36,567 nucleotides of DNA from an uncultured Scytonema sp. (GCA_937873135.1 CALMVQ010000216.1:1-36567), one strand, 5' to 3'. Counted from the stretch's first letter, positions 23,539 to 33,009 are shown. The notes: generated by a model from the sequence alone, not told the origin. Program-made: numbers and translations.

Positions 23539-24723
23539 TTATCTATCGACAGAACCCATGATGATATCAACACTACCTAGAATGACCACGACATCTGCCA
23601 ATTTCACACCCTTCAATAATTCAGGTACAATCTGAACGTTGTTGAAATCAGCCGCGCGAATCTTCCACCGCCAGGGGAATGGGTTATCATCGCCAACTAG
23701 ATAAATACCCAGTTCACCTTTGCCGCTTTCTACACGAGAGTAAATTTCACCTTTGGGGATTTTGAAAGTGGGAGCAATTTTCTTACTAACGTACTGGTAA
23801 TCAGGACCATCCCACTCGGATTTTTTCCCGGCTGCCATCCGCTTGGCTTCCAAGTTTTCAAACGGGCCCCCAGGAAGTCCTGCGATCGCTTGGCGAAGAA
23901 TCTTCACAGATTCACGCATTTCCCGCATCCGTACCACATAACGAGCTAGGCAATCACCAGCTGTTTCCCAGTGTACATCCCAGTCGAAATCGTCGTAACA
24001 TTCATAGTGGTCTACTTTTCGCAAATCCCACTGGACGCCGGAAGCACGTAACATAGGACCAGAAAGTCCCCAATTAATCGCTTGTTCGCGGGTGATAGTG
24101 CCAATCCCCTCGATCCGACGGCGGAAGATGGGGTTATTCGTCACCAAGCGTTCGTACTCGTCAACTTTCGGCAAGAAGTAATCGCAGAAGTCCAAGCACT
24201 TGTCAACCCAACCATAAGGTAAGTCAATGGCAACGCCACCAATACGGAAGTAGTTGTGGTTTACCATTCGGTAACCTGTAGCCGCTTCCCACAAGTCGTA
24301 AATCATCTCCCGTTCGCGGAACTGGTAGAAGAAGGGAGTTTGAGCGCCGACGTCAGCTAGAAATGGACCAAACCACAGCAAGTGATTTGCAATGCGGTTC
24401 AATTCCAGCATAATAACGCGGATGTAGCTGGCGCGTTTGGGAACCGGAATGCCTGCCAGTTGTTCTGGGGCATTGACGCTAACGGCTTCATTGAACATCC
24501 CTGCTGCGTAGTCCCACCGACTTACGTAGGGAACGTACATAATGTTGGTGCGGTTCTCGGCAATTTTTTCCATTCCTCGATGCAGGTAGCCGATGACTGG
24601 TTCGCAATCAACGACGTCCTCGCCATCTAAGGTAACAATTAACCGCATAACCCCATGCATGGAGGGGTGGTGGGGACCCATGTTTAGCACCATTGGTTCG
24701 GTGCGGGTTTCTAATCTTGCCAT
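23539..24723 (-). CDS. ndhH: NDH-1 subunit H (NDUFS2/49-kDa homologue)
   Basis: A 394-aa, full-length subunit H of the cyanobacterial NDH-1 complex, on the peripheral arm at the thylakoid membrane near the quinone site. Seen: [19 protein letters not shown] (12-30), [19 protein letters not shown] (41-59), [39 protein letters not shown], and the C-terminal [16 protein letters not shown]. It is a homologue of the NiFe-hydrogenase large subunit without Ni ligands. R49 in LHRG aligns with the arginine methylated in mitochondrial NDUFS2. NDH-1 serves respiration, cyclic electron flow and CO2 uptake. Unlike ndhC-K-J or ndhAIGE it stands alone, transcribed from its own upstream region. Confidence 0.97.
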   Translation of the reverse strand: MARLETRTEPMVLNMGPHHPSMHGVMRLIVTLDGEDVVDCEPVIGYLHRGMEKIAENRTNIMYVPYVSRWDYAAGMFNEAVSVNAPEQLAGIPVPKRASYIRVIMLELNRIANHLLWFGPFLADVGAQTPFFYQFREREMIYDLWEAATGYRMVNHNYFRIGGVAIDLPYGWVDKCLDFCDYFLPKVDEYERLVTNNPIFRRRIEGIGTITREQAINWGLSGPMLRASGVQWDLRKVDHYECYDDFDWDVHWETAGDCLARYVVRMREMRESVKILRQAIAGLPGGPFENLEAKRMAAGKKSEWDGPDYQYVSKKIAPTFKIPKGEIYSRVESGKGELGIYLVGDDNPFPWRWKIRAADFNNVQIVPELLKGVKLADVVVILGSVDIIMGSVDR

Positions 24724-25148
24724 AGATTCAGTGTTCCGCTCTCTTTTGTGACAATTGTAAAATTGGACCGCTTAGAAGATGACACTTACAGATAAGCGCG
24801 TGAACTGAGCAAAGGTTTTGTCAAGAAGGCCGGTGTTATGCCATTTCACAAATTCCTGCTTCCTCTGAAGAGCCCACATACAGCAACCCTAAAGCCAAAT
24901 GGTGCTATAGGCTGTGATTCCGTGTTTCGTTGTGTTCCACTTCTCTATTAATTATATGGATTTGGAGTATAGAGGGCGCAGGATTTTTTTAGGACGTTTA
25001 GCAATGGAGTATACCACTCTCTACTCTCTACGACGCTCGGGTAGTAGAGAGCAATCTAATTCTCAGGATATAAGTTGAATCGAGAGCAGAGGCGAAAATT
25101 AGATGATTGTGAGATAAATATGAAAGACTACATTAAAATTTTAAAGCA
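24724..25148. other. Divergent promoter region of ndhH and the metal transporter
   Basis: 425 bp between the divergent starts. No gene recognised. It contains GGAGTATA twice (near 24964 and 25005) and, about 100 bp before the transporter ATG, a stem CTCTCTAC (25024-25031) with GTAGAGAG (25044-25051). The hairpin could lie in the transporter leader, but no known manganese riboswitch pattern was recognised. Confidence 0.5.
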
Positions 25149-26483
25149 ATGCCCTTGCTGGAAAACACAGAAACACAGCCAAGTCTCCCTGAAGTTTACC
25201 GCAGTATCACTATTCCGGAGGGGAAAGGCTTTTGGCGGAAACTCCTAGCTTTTGCCGGACCTGGTTATCTGGTAAGTGTCGGTTACATGGACCCAGGAAA
25301 CTGGGCTACAGATATCGCAGGTGGCGCTCAGTTCGGTTACACACTTCTGAGTGTCATTCTCCTATCTAACTTTATCGCCATTTTGCTACAGTCTTTGTGC
25401 GTGCGTCTCGCTGTCGCCACCGAACTAGACTTGGCTAAGTCTTGTCGCAACCAATTTAACCAGAAAGTTAATATTGTTCTCTGGATACTTGCTGAGATTG
25501 GTATTGTCGCCACTGACCTAGCGGAGGTAATTGGTGGTGCGATCGCGCTACAGTTATTGTTTCACATCCCTTTGTTTGTGGGCGTGTGCCTCACCAGTTT
25601 GGATGTCCTACTGTTACTCATGTTGCAGCGCCATGGCTTTCGGTATCTTGAAGCTTTAGTCATTACTTTAGTATCTACCATTGGACTGTGTTTTATGCTA
25701 GAGGTGATCTTTTCACACCCTGATTTCGGCAGCGTTATGCTTGGTTTTGTGCCTGACCCAGCCATTATCCAACAACAGGAGATGTTATACGTTGCTCTGG
25801 GCATTTTAGGTGCTACTGTGATGCCGCATAACTTATATTTACACTCAGCAATTATACAAACACGGGCATGGCAACACACCCCAGAAAAGAAACGAGAAGC
25901 CATCAAGTTTGGCACAATTGATTCAACAATTGCGTTAACGTTTGCGTTGTTTGTCAACGCGGCTATCTTAGTTGTCGCCGCCGCAACTTTTCATTTTTCC
26001 GGACATCAGGAAGTAGCACAAATTGAAGATGCTTACAAATTGTTATCCCCTCTCTTAGGTGTGAAGGTTGCCAGTTTTGTCTTTGCCTTAGCTTTACTCG
26101 CTTCAGGTCAAAGTTCAACCCTGACGGCAACTTTGTCTGGGCAAATCGTTATGGAAGGCTTTTTAAATCTACGTGTGACTCCTTGGATACGCCGTTTAAT
26201 CAGTAGACTAGCAGCGATTATTCCTTCTCTCATCTGTATCGTCTTGTTCGGTGATGGCAGTACCACTAAATTACTTATTTTTAGCCAAGTCCTCTTAAGC
26301 TTCCAACTGTCGTTTGCCGTCTTCCCGTTAGTCATGTTTACTAGCGATCGCCAGTTGATGGGTGAATTTGTCAATCCATTGTGGCTAAAACTCGTCTCTT
26401 GGGGTGTGGCATTGATGATCGCCGGACTAAATGTTTGGTTGATCTGGCAAAGTGTGTTAGCAGTGCTGAGTCCTGAGTCCTGA
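25149..26483 (+). CDS. mntH: Nramp-family divalent metal (Mn2+) transporter
   Basis: A 444-aa proton-coupled metal transporter of the inner membrane with about eleven transmembrane helices. Helix 1 carries the metal-binding YMDPGNWATDI (DPGN 48-51), and helix 6 carries ATVMPHNLYLHS (MPH 225-227). Both are diagnostic of bacterial MntH, whose main substrate is Mn2+, also Fe2+. Manganese supply is central to photosystem II. The length is normal. The last residues (LSPES) and the stop are encoded by an STRR heptamer array, so the exact C-terminus is repeat-derived. It appears monocistronic and divergent from ndhH. Confidence 0.93.
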   Translation: MPLLENTETQPSLPEVYRSITIPEGKGFWRKLLAFAGPGYLVSVGYMDPGNWATDIAGGAQFGYTLLSVILLSNFIAILLQSLCVRLAVATELDLAKSCRNQFNQKVNIVLWILAEIGIVATDLAEVIGGAIALQLLFHIPLFVGVCLTSLDVLLLLMLQRHGFRYLEALVITLVSTIGLCFMLEVIFSHPDFGSVMLGFVPDPAIIQQQEMLYVALGILGATVMPHNLYLHSAIIQTRAWQHTPEKKREAIKFGTIDSTIALTFALFVNAAILVVAAATFHFSGHQEVAQIEDAYKLLSPLLGVKVASFVFALALLASGQSSTLTATLSGQIVMEGFLNLRVTPWIRRLISRLAAIIPSLICIVLFGDGSTTKLLIFSQVLLSFQLSFAVFPLVMFTSDRQLMGEFVNPLWLKLVSWGVALMIAGLNVWLIWQSVLAVLSPES

Positions 26484-26507
26484 GTCCTGAGTTCTGAGTG
26501 CTGAGTA
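26466..26507. repeat. STRR array (CTGAGTC family, 6 copies)
   Basis: CTGAGTC at 26466-26472, 26473-26479 and 26480-26486, then CTGAGTT, CTGAGTG and CTGAGTA up to 26507. The transporter stop codon (26481-26483) lies in the third copy. Same family as the array at 8798-8868. Confidence 0.9.
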
Positions 26508-26562
26508 TGTGTTCAGCACTTGCTGGCTAAAACCGGGGGATTTCAGCATGGTTTTGATAGGG

Positions 26563-26583
26563 ATTTTTAATTTTTAATTTTTA
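26563..26583. repeat. STRR array (ATTTTTA, 3 copies)
   Basis: ATTTTTA at 26563-26569, 26570-26576 and 26577-26583. It lies 21 bp beyond the 3' end of the pentapeptide-repeat gene. Confidence 0.8.
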
Positions 26584-26604
26584 ATTCTCGCCAATGACTG
26601 ATTT

Positions 26605-27138
26605 TCACTCGTGAATTGTACCATCAGGCATAATTGCCTCTGTTAAAGTTGCGCCTCTGAAAGTTACTCCAATCAGGATTGCCTCTCTCAAATTGGCTCT
26701 GGTTAGATCGGCTCCAGTCAAATCTGTCCGATATAAGATGGTATTGGTCAAATCCGCTTCCACCAAGCAAGCCCAACTCAAATTAGCTCGACTCAGATTT
26801 GCGTCCCTGAGATTGGTTTGAAATAAAGTTCCATTGCTGAGATTTGCTCTACTTAGATCTGCCGCATGAAACGTTGCCATTGATAAGAGTGCTGCAATTA
26901 GGTTTGCTGCATTTAAATTGGCTTCTCTCAAGTTTGCTGTACTCAAATCTGTTCGATGTAAAATTGCCCAACTGAGATCTGCACCTGTAAGGTTCGCTTC
27001 CTTTAAATTTGCTGCAGTTAAACAAACTTCACTTAGATTTGCTCGTTCTAAATTTACCCTTCCAAAATTCCTCTGCCCTGCGGCATATCTTTTAACAAGT
27101 TCCTCTGCGTTCATGTCTCCGGAAATTAGCCGATCCAT
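26605..27138 (-). CDS. Pentapeptide-repeat protein
   Basis: A 177-aa protein from the ATG at 27138; a GTG four codons upstream is also in frame. After a short helical N-terminus (SGDMNAEELVKRYAAGQRNF), residues about 28-165 are an unbroken run of some 27 A(D/N)Lxx pentapeptides, such as ANLKEANLTGADLSWA. These fold as a right-handed quadrilateral beta-helix. The ending IMPDGTIHE is typical of the cyanobacterial family. No signal peptide, so probably cytoplasmic. Such proteins are very numerous in cyanobacteria and most have no known role; a gyrase-protecting (Qnr/MfpA-like) role should not be assumed. Confidence 0.92.
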   Translation of the reverse strand: MDRLISGDMNAEELVKRYAAGQRNFGRVNLERANLSEVCLTAANLKEANLTGADLSWAILHRTDLSTANLREANLNAANLIAALLSMATFHAADLSRANLSNGTLFQTNLRDANLSRANLSWACLVEADLTNTILYRTDLTGADLTRANLREAILIGVTFRGATLTEAIMPDGTIHE

Positions 27139-28073
27139 TGCATCTCTCACTGCTGTTAGTAATCAGACACAAAAACCTATTTTTTTACTGCTGATACGCG
27201 CTCAATGTAACCGACAAAATCGCACAAATGACTACTGGTTTGGGTATAGAGGGTAGTACCCCAGAAAGCCGTAAAAAGTCATAACAAATGGTGCAAGCAT
27301 TGCCTGTACGTTGAGACTTCGTTAAATCTCTTAAACTTTTTTAACAATTTTAAACAAGTCTTCTACCTTAGTCAATCTATTTTAAGTATTTATACTCAAT
27401 AATAGCTGGAGTTGGGTAGGACAGAGGAGTAAAAATAGCTAATGGGTGATGGGTAATAGGGAAGAGAAGGCAAGAATCATGATCTTTTCCCAATTCAATT
27501 CCCGATGACCAACGACTAAGCACCACGTATGCCCCGCCAGGAGCAACTTCAGGAAATGACAAAGTTTTTTAGAAGTCCTGCCAGATGCATATTTCAGCAA
27601 AACACTCCTGTCATGAGAAAAGTCTTTCTGATTCAGGACGAGTGGCAAAACCGTTAACCAACCTGAAGGCGATCGCTCTCAAGTCGGTGGAGTTTAGTCT
27701 TCTCCTAAGTAGGCTGAAACTCTGATGACTGCCTAAGCTCAGAAAAGGTTATGATTTCACTGAACTTGGGTTATTTAAAAAAACCCCGACAGAAGCCGGG
27801 GTCATTTTAGATGTATGAATGCATGGGATTTCGTTATTGTGCGGTAGACATTGGATGATAGCAAGATTTGTGACACCCCTTGGGGTGCGATCGCTATTGC
27901 GGAAAACTATGTATAAGGTTTATAATGTAAGGTCTGATAAAATAATTAAGATTTCAATCCTCAATAATTTTGGAAAAGTACGGCTAATCAAGGTTCTGAT
28001 GCTTTAAATTTTTCCCAAAGCAGGATTGTTATTGCTGAAAAATCACCTGATATTTATCTACTACACGGTTAAA
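27139..28073. other. Long intergenic region, no convincing gene
   Basis: More than 900 bp. Frames of 60-70 codons occur on both strands but look like translated repeat-type sequence (for example runs from the GGGTGATGGGTAATAGGG tract near 27440). Contents: the pentapeptide gene's promoter, a strong minus-strand terminator-like hairpin at 27781-27804, two HIP1 sites, and an AT-rich leader before the hydrolase. A 62-codon frame (27819-28007) is in phase with the hydrolase but separated from it by a TAA. Confidence 0.5.
27781..27804 (-). terminator. Rho-independent terminator-like hairpin
   Basis: Read on the minus strand: ACCCCGGC, TTCT loop, GTCGGGGT, then a run of seven T. It is textbook-shaped, but no gene is visible immediately upstream on the minus strand. 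It may end an unannotated small RNA or block antisense transcription from the hydrolase region. Confidence 0.6.
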
Positions 28074-28976
28074 TTGATTTCAGAAAACATTGAATTTCCT
28101 AATTTCCTACCTGTTGCCGTCGGACAATTGACAGAACCGACATCAGTTGCTTTGGCTCAGAATATTAAACAGATAGCAATTCCCACTTCTTTAAGTGCAG
28201 AGCCAATTGCCACCACATATGTGAGTCAAGGACGTGGTGGTATACCTTTTGTGTTGATTCATGGTTTTGACAGTTCTGTATTGGAATTTCGCCGCCTCTT
28301 GCCGCTACTTGCAGCCGAGAGTGAAACTTATGCAGTGGATTTACTGGGTTTTGGGTTTACAGACAGACCAGTAGGGGTAGAGTTGAGCAAGAGTAACATT
28401 AAAACCCATTTCTATTCTTTCTGGAAAACCCTGATTAACCAACCTGTGATTTTGGTAGGTGCTTCGATGGGTGGTGCAGCGGCTATAGATTTCACCCTGA
28501 CTTACCCGGAAGTGGTACAAAAGCTTGTGTTAATTGACAGTGCTGGTTTAGTGGGGGGATCGCCTGCGGGTAAATTGATGTTTCCGCCATTGGATTATTT
28601 GGCAACTGAGTTTTTGCGTAATCCTAAGATACGTAATAGTATTTGTCGTGCTGCGTATAAAAACAAGCAACTAGCATCACTTGATGCTCAATTATGTGGA
28701 GGATTGCACTTACAAGCACCAAGTTGGAGTAAAGCTTTGATCGCATTCACCAAAAGTGGTGGTTATAGTGCTTTTAGATTTCAGGAGCTAGCACAAATTG
28801 TGCAAAACACTCTCATACTTTGGGGTGATTCTGATAAGATTTTAGGTACTAAAGACGCAATAAGGTTTAAGCGGGCGATCCCCCACAGTCAACTGATTTG
28901 GATCGAGAATTGTGGTCATGTGCCCCACCTCGAACAGCCGCAAATGACGGCTCAGCATATTATCGCTTATCGCTAA
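28074..28976 (+). CDS. Alpha/beta-hydrolase fold protein
   Basis: About 300 aa. Seen: oxyanion-hole HGFDSSVLEFRRLLPLL, VDLLGFGFTDRP, the nucleophile elbow VGASMGGAAAID (Ser), the acid in ILWGDSDKILG, and the catalytic His in NCGHVPHLEQP. It belongs to the epoxide hydrolase/haloperoxidase-like group, substrate unknown. No ATG or GTG is suitably placed. The family usually starts just before EFPNFLPVAVGQLTEPTS, so I propose the TTG at 28074. A longer form from TTG 28026 is possible. A lost start codon cannot be excluded. A hairpin terminator follows directly. Confidence 0.8.
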   Translation: MISENIEFPNFLPVAVGQLTEPTSVALAQNIKQIAIPTSLSAEPIATTYVSQGRGGIPFVLIHGFDSSVLEFRRLLPLLAAESETYAVDLLGFGFTDRPVGVELSKSNIKTHFYSFWKTLINQPVILVGASMGGAAAIDFTLTYPEVVQKLVLIDSAGLVGGSPAGKLMFPPLDYLATEFLRNPKIRNSICRAAYKNKQLASLDAQLCGGLHLQAPSWSKALIAFTKSGGYSAFRFQELAQIVQNTLILWGDSDKILGTKDAIRFKRAIPHSQLIWIENCGHVPHLEQPQMTAQHIIAYR

Positions 28977-28977
28977 A

Positions 28978-29016
28978 ATCCCCGACAACTATACGCGCGC
29001 GTCGGGGATCTTATTT
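28978..29016 (+). terminator. Hairpin terminator after the hydrolase gene
   Basis: Stem ATCCCCGAC (28978-28986) with GTCGGGGAT (29001-29009), loop of 14 nt, then CTTATTTTT. It begins 1 bp after the hydrolase stop and reaches the stop codon of the convergent response regulator gene. Same hairpin family as 22584-22618. Confidence 0.8.
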
Positions 29017-31200
29017 TTCAGTCATCAGCAAATCAATCCAATGGCTGTCAAAGATGAGTTCATATATACGGTTATGCACTTGAAGAAAACCTTGTTGCTT
29101 AACCACAAGCCCTGACAAAAGTAATTCCCTTTCTTGGGGACTATCAGCACAAACAACTTTTCCTTGATGCAAAATTTGGCGATAGAGTTCTAGAAGCTGA
29201 ACAGGTTGTTGATCGCTCTTAATGATGCGATCGCGTACAGTTCTCAAATGTTCTGGCTCATCCTGAGATTCCCAATTCTCTATTATTTGAGTTCGCACCA
29301 GTGTTTCCATCCACTCAGCTTCACAGTTTGTCCAGATAGGTGACGAAGAATTGCGGATAAGCTTACAGAGTTTTTGAGTGAGAAAAGGTTGACCACTCGT
29401 CCAGGCTAACACTTCTTTTAACACCACTTGCGGATTGCTTACCTTATTTGTCAATCCTTGAAGCAGAGGTTGTGCTTCGTGAATTTGAAAGCCATTGAGT
29501 TGAATTGCTTGACCAATGTTAAAGGAAGTTCTCTGATAGTCAGTCATCAAATCGGAGGGTGTTGCGACTCCAAACAGAGCAAAGGTTAAACGCTGATATT
29601 CGGGATTGATACTGCGCTGGTTATAGCAAAAGCGAATCAAAGCAAAAAAGTCATTGACTGGGAAATTCAAACCCAAAACGCTATCAATTTCATCTAAAAA
29701 AATAAAAATTTTTTCGTTTTTAATTTGACCTAGTACGATTTCTTCTATAAATTGACTTAAGCACTGAATAGGCGATAAATCTTTTTGCTCGTTCCACCAA
29801 GCTTTTAAATTCACCAATCTTTGCAAGTTAAAACTTTGCCATAACTCCACGGCTAATCCCTTATACCATTGAGTAGGAGTAACGTTGTCAATGCCCAGAC
29901 GAGTTATATCAACCGCCGCACAGCTAAAACCTTCTTGCTGAAAAAGGTGCATCATGCGTACCATGAGGCTTGACTTACCCATCTGCCGTGCATTGAGGAC
30001 GTAACAAAACTCTCCTCGCTTCAATGCTTGGTAGAGGTGACGATCTGTAGAACGCACCACATAGGTGGGAGCATCCATAGGCAAACTTCCGCCAATTTGA
30101 TAGTCGTAGGTTAAGGGTTGATCAGCACTTTTAAGTAGAGCATTTTCAAATACCAGTTGTGCTTGGGTAGCTTTGAGAATTTCTAGGGTTTGTGACAGTT
30201 CTTGAGTGCGCTCAAGTACTTTTTGTTCTAAAGTACGGTTTGACTCAGCTAAGGCATCTTTTGCCTGCTGTAAGGCGACATTCTTAAGTTCTAGTTCTTG
30301 AGTAAACTGAATCCGTTCGGCTTCTGAGTGTTTGCGTTGGCTGATATCTTGAAAGGCAACTATAGAATAAGCAACTTTACCCTGTTCATCAAAAACTGGG
30401 GTGGCTGATACCTCCAAGGGAATAATCTTGTCAGCATGGCGAATCTCCATATCATCGACAGTGACACTTTCACCTTTTAATGCTCGCATAGCTGGCAATT
30501 GCTCAAGGGTGTACAACTGTTCCGTTCCCACTTGAACAACTTTGTAAATCTCGCTCAATTGCGCGGATAGAGACTTGGTGATAAATTCCTTATCAAGAAT
30601 CTGTTGTGCCATTTGATTGGCGTAGTACGGTTCAGCGTTAGCATCAAGGACAAATATCCCCACTGGTACAGCTTCTAACAATTGCTTCAGCCTGCTCTCG
30701 CTCTCAGACAATTCGACCTCTGCTCGCTGGCGATCGCTAACTTCTTGTTGTAGACGCCTCAGTAATTCTGCTTGCTCTTGTTGTGCTAATCGTTCCTTTT
30801 GCCAAGCTGCTTTCATCTGCTGCACATGTTGCAGAGTTTTGTTTGTCGTAATTTCCAAATCTTGAAAATTAATTGGCTTGGTGAGGAAGTCAAATGCACC
30901 TTTATTCATTGCCGTTCTAATATTGTCAATATCTCCATAGGCAGAGATAATCACGGCTTTGATCATTGGATGTAATTCGTGAAGCTGAGTCAGTAAAGTT
31001 AGTCCATCCATTTCCGGCATCAAGATATCGGTTAATACCATATCCACATCCGGTTCAGCTTTGAGCATTTCCAGTGCTTCAACACCATTGCGGCTGAAAA
31101 TTAACTGGAATTGCTTTTCCCGAATTTTTTTTCTAAATTTCTGACGAAGTAACTGTTCTAAGTCAGCTTCATCATCTACAATCAGTATTTTTGCTGTCAT
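29011..31200 (-). CDS. Response regulator with PAS and AAA-like ATPase output
   Basis: A 729-aa signalling protein. Residues 1-125: REC domain, with ILIVDDE, phospho-acceptor D58 ([10 protein letters not shown]), S86 and K108 (LTKPIN). Residues 165-288: PAS domain ([20 protein letters not shown] to [11 protein letters not shown]). Residues 290-350: coiled coil. Residues about 365-729: an AAA_35-type ATPase module, with [20 protein letters not shown], Walker A-like [10 protein letters not shown] (403-412) and Walker [10 protein letters not shown] (498-506). No kinase, DNA-binding or cyclase output domain is seen; a nucleotide switch, as in STAND ATPases, is the likely output (inference). A related REC protein is encoded just upstream. 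Confidence 0.85.
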   Translation of the reverse strand: MTAKILIVDDEADLEQLLRQKFRKKIREKQFQLIFSRNGVEALEMLKAEPDVDMVLTDILMPEMDGLTLLTQLHELHPMIKAVIISAYGDIDNIRTAMNKGAFDFLTKPINFQDLEITTNKTLQHVQQMKAAWQKERLAQQEQAELLRRLQQEVSDRQRAEVELSESESRLKQLLEAVPVGIFVLDANAEPYYANQMAQQILDKEFITKSLSAQLSEIYKVVQVGTEQLYTLEQLPAMRALKGESVTVDDMEIRHADKIIPLEVSATPVFDEQGKVAYSIVAFQDISQRKHSEAERIQFTQELELKNVALQQAKDALAESNRTLEQKVLERTQELSQTLEILKATQAQLVFENALLKSADQPLTYDYQIGGSLPMDAPTYVVRSTDRHLYQALKRGEFCYVLNARQMGKSSLMVRMMHLFQQEGFSCAAVDITRLGIDNVTPTQWYKGLAVELWQSFNLQRLVNLKAWWNEQKDLSPIQCLSQFIEEIVLGQIKNEKIFIFLDEIDSVLGLNFPVNDFFALIRFCYNQRSINPEYQRLTFALFGVATPSDLMTDYQRTSFNIGQAIQLNGFQIHEAQPLLQGLTNKVSNPQVVLKEVLAWTSGQPFLTQKLCKLIRNSSSPIWTNCEAEWMETLVRTQIIENWESQDEPEHLRTVRDRIIKSDQQPVQLLELYRQILHQGKVVCADSPQERELLLSGLVVKQQGFLQVHNRIYELIFDSHWIDLLMTEK

Positions 31201-31372
31201 AAGCTGTTACGCAAATAAACTTGCGTCTTTACTCGCAAGGGTTGTCCTTCGGTCATATGTGATTTGTGTTAAGTAGGCAAGTAAAATTAAACATCAAATG
31301 CACTCTTTATTTGTAGTAAGCGCTTCAGCATTCACCACAAGCTTTCATTTATCCACGCCTACCCACTTACGA

Positions 31373-31393
31373 ATGACAAATGACAAATGACCT
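31373..31393. repeat. STRR array (ATGACAA, about 2.7 copies)
   Basis: ATGACAA at 31373-31379 and 31380-31386, then ATGACCT. It lies 4 bp beyond the stop of the stand-alone REC gene. Confidence 0.65.
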
Positions 31394-31396
31394 TAA

Positions 31397-31765
31397 TTAC
31401 AAATTAAATATCTTCTCTTTAAGGTTACCAAACTCAATTGGCTTTGTCAGATATTCATCTGCTCCATATTCTTTAGCAGTTTTGTATTTTTGCTCATCGT
31501 CATAAGCAGTAATGATAAATATTTTTAATTCCGGAAATTTTTCTTTAATAATTTTTAGCAATTCTAAACCGTTCATCCCTGGCATATTAATATCGGCGAT
31601 GATTAGAACCAAACAATTGGTTTGCTTGTTTTGTAAATATTCCAGTGCTTCTTGTGCTGATAAAGTAAAATCTAATTGTATTTGATTTTGCCTGAGTTCT
31701 CTTCTAAATTGTTGTCTAAACAAGAATTGAACATCTTGTTCATCATCTACAACCATGACTTTCAT
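31397..31765 (-). CDS. Stand-alone response regulator receiver protein
   Basis: A 122-aa CheY-like receiver domain without output. Seen: VMVVDDEQD (acid pocket), phospho-acceptor D58 in IADINMPGMNG, T86 in FIITAYDD, K108 in LTKPIE. The region after the first helix (RQQFRRELRQNQIQLDF) closely resembles the REC domain of the neighbouring REC-PAS-AAA protein ([17 protein letters not shown]), with D58 and K108 in identical positions, so the two are probably paralogues. It lies about 200 bp upstream on the same strand. No histidine kinase is encoded nearby. AT-richer than its neighbour. Confidence 0.9.
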   Translation of the reverse strand: MKVMVVDDEQDVQFLFRQQFRRELRQNQIQLDFTLSAQEALEYLQNKQTNCLVLIIADINMPGMNGLELLKIIKEKFPELKIFIITAYDDEQKYKTAKEYGADEYLTKPIEFGNLKEKIFNL

Positions 31766-32424
31766 TTTTCAACTTCGCTTTTTGAAAAGGCAAATTTACG
31801 CTTTTTATCAATGTTGTAAACATCAAATAACAGCATGTTATTATTTCTTGATGAAGCTGCATACTACCCTTGTGGCTAACGCCATCCCCCCAATGTTAAG
31901 GGGGGAGTACAGAGGGTTTTAATAAGAGCGCATATTCATACAGGATTGGAATAAATGATATCATGTCTGGCTAATAACTATTAATGTAGAGACCAAACAT
32001 ATTCAGATACTACATTGGTTTACAAGTTTTATAGCAAGTTGAAAACAGAATGCGATATATACTCATGTAGGGGCGTTCGCCTCTAGGCGTTCTGTGTAGA
32101 GTACGGCTGCATTTTATACAGAACCACTAAAGGCAAACTCTCTGACGATTGATTTATATGTTGGAAAGATTTTTGAAATTGCTATTATTCTGGTTGATTT
32201 GCCAGACACCATATGACGTGTTGAGATTAAGATAAAGATATATAGCGGATTTAAACTGAGTTAGGACTTACACATACTCTACGATTACAGGAGCGTTCTT
32301 GGCGTCCGGTTGCTTCGCCGGGAGGCTTAGTGGTGAAAAAGGGCTCGAAAATCTTATCCACTACTTCCTGAGGAATGCCTTCGCGTCAGTTGCAACATTT
32401 GAGTTATAGCAACCGCCTTGGCGG
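31766..32424. other. Intergenic region, no gene seen
   Basis: About 660 bp. It contains the hairpin TCCCCCC (31885-31891) with GGGGGGA (31900-31906), and, near 32264, AGGACTTACACA, similar to AGGACTTACGCA near 11339. At 32411-32426 a hairpin AACCGCC-TT-GGCGGTT touches the 3' end of the transposase remnant and may mark the insertion sequence end. Otherwise I recognise nothing. Confidence 0.5.
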
Positions 32425-33009
32425 TTAGGACGCAAAATGCAAGACATGCTCAATGGCATCTCGTAAACAATCGAACTGCTCCAATTTTTTGCGGATTCGA
32501 CTCTTTAACCAAGACTCTTCTTTTCTCAATCAAGTTTAGGTCTGGAGAATAAGGTGGTAGGTAGATTAGCTCACATCCCGCATTTTGTATCAGTTCTTGA
32601 ATGTGTCCACCTTTATGAAATGTGGCATTGTCCATTACCACAACTTGTCCAGGTCCCTTGTATTGGAAGCAAACAAGTTTCCAACCAGGTCTCAAATACT
32701 GTTCGATTACATGCTCCCTCAATAGTGAAGAGAGCTATCAAGTTTTGGTTACACAGCGCTGCAATCATGTTGATCCGCCCCTCTCGTCGGCCTGACTTAA
32801 GTGCATGGAAGCGCTGCCCTTTTTCATTCCAACCATAATCATACTCGTCTCGACTGTCCATGCCAGACTCATCAAGGTACACGATCTTCTCTGGGGGAAG
32901 CGTTGACAACTGAGCTATGAACGTCTCTCGTTTGGCTTCGTCCCGCTCACGGTAGCCGTAAGTCTTTTTTTTCGAGTAAAACCAATTTTCTCGATCGCAG
33001 ACAGACTGT
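32425..33009 (-). pseudogene. IS630-family transposase, broken by frameshifts
   Basis: Pieces of one DDE transposase lie in successive frames on the minus strand. The segment KIGFTRKK is followed by a shift in an A-run, then KKTYGYRERDEAKRETF and LDESGMDSRDEYDYGWNEKG (first catalytic D). A second shift near LLPI leads into GQVVVMDNATFHKGGHI (second D) and LPPYSPDLNLIEK (catalytic E). A third shift leads to SWLKSRIRKKLEQFD and ends at TAA (32425-32427). The N-terminal helix-turn-helix is missing. The A-run shift could be programmed, as in some IS630 elements, but three shifts plus truncation mean it is dead. Confidence 0.85.

Noticed and set aside
27377-27648. Two minus-strand frames of 61 and 69 codons
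   Set aside because: They translate repeat-type intergenic tracts (GGGTGATGGGTAATAGGG and similar), and the two frames overlap each other.
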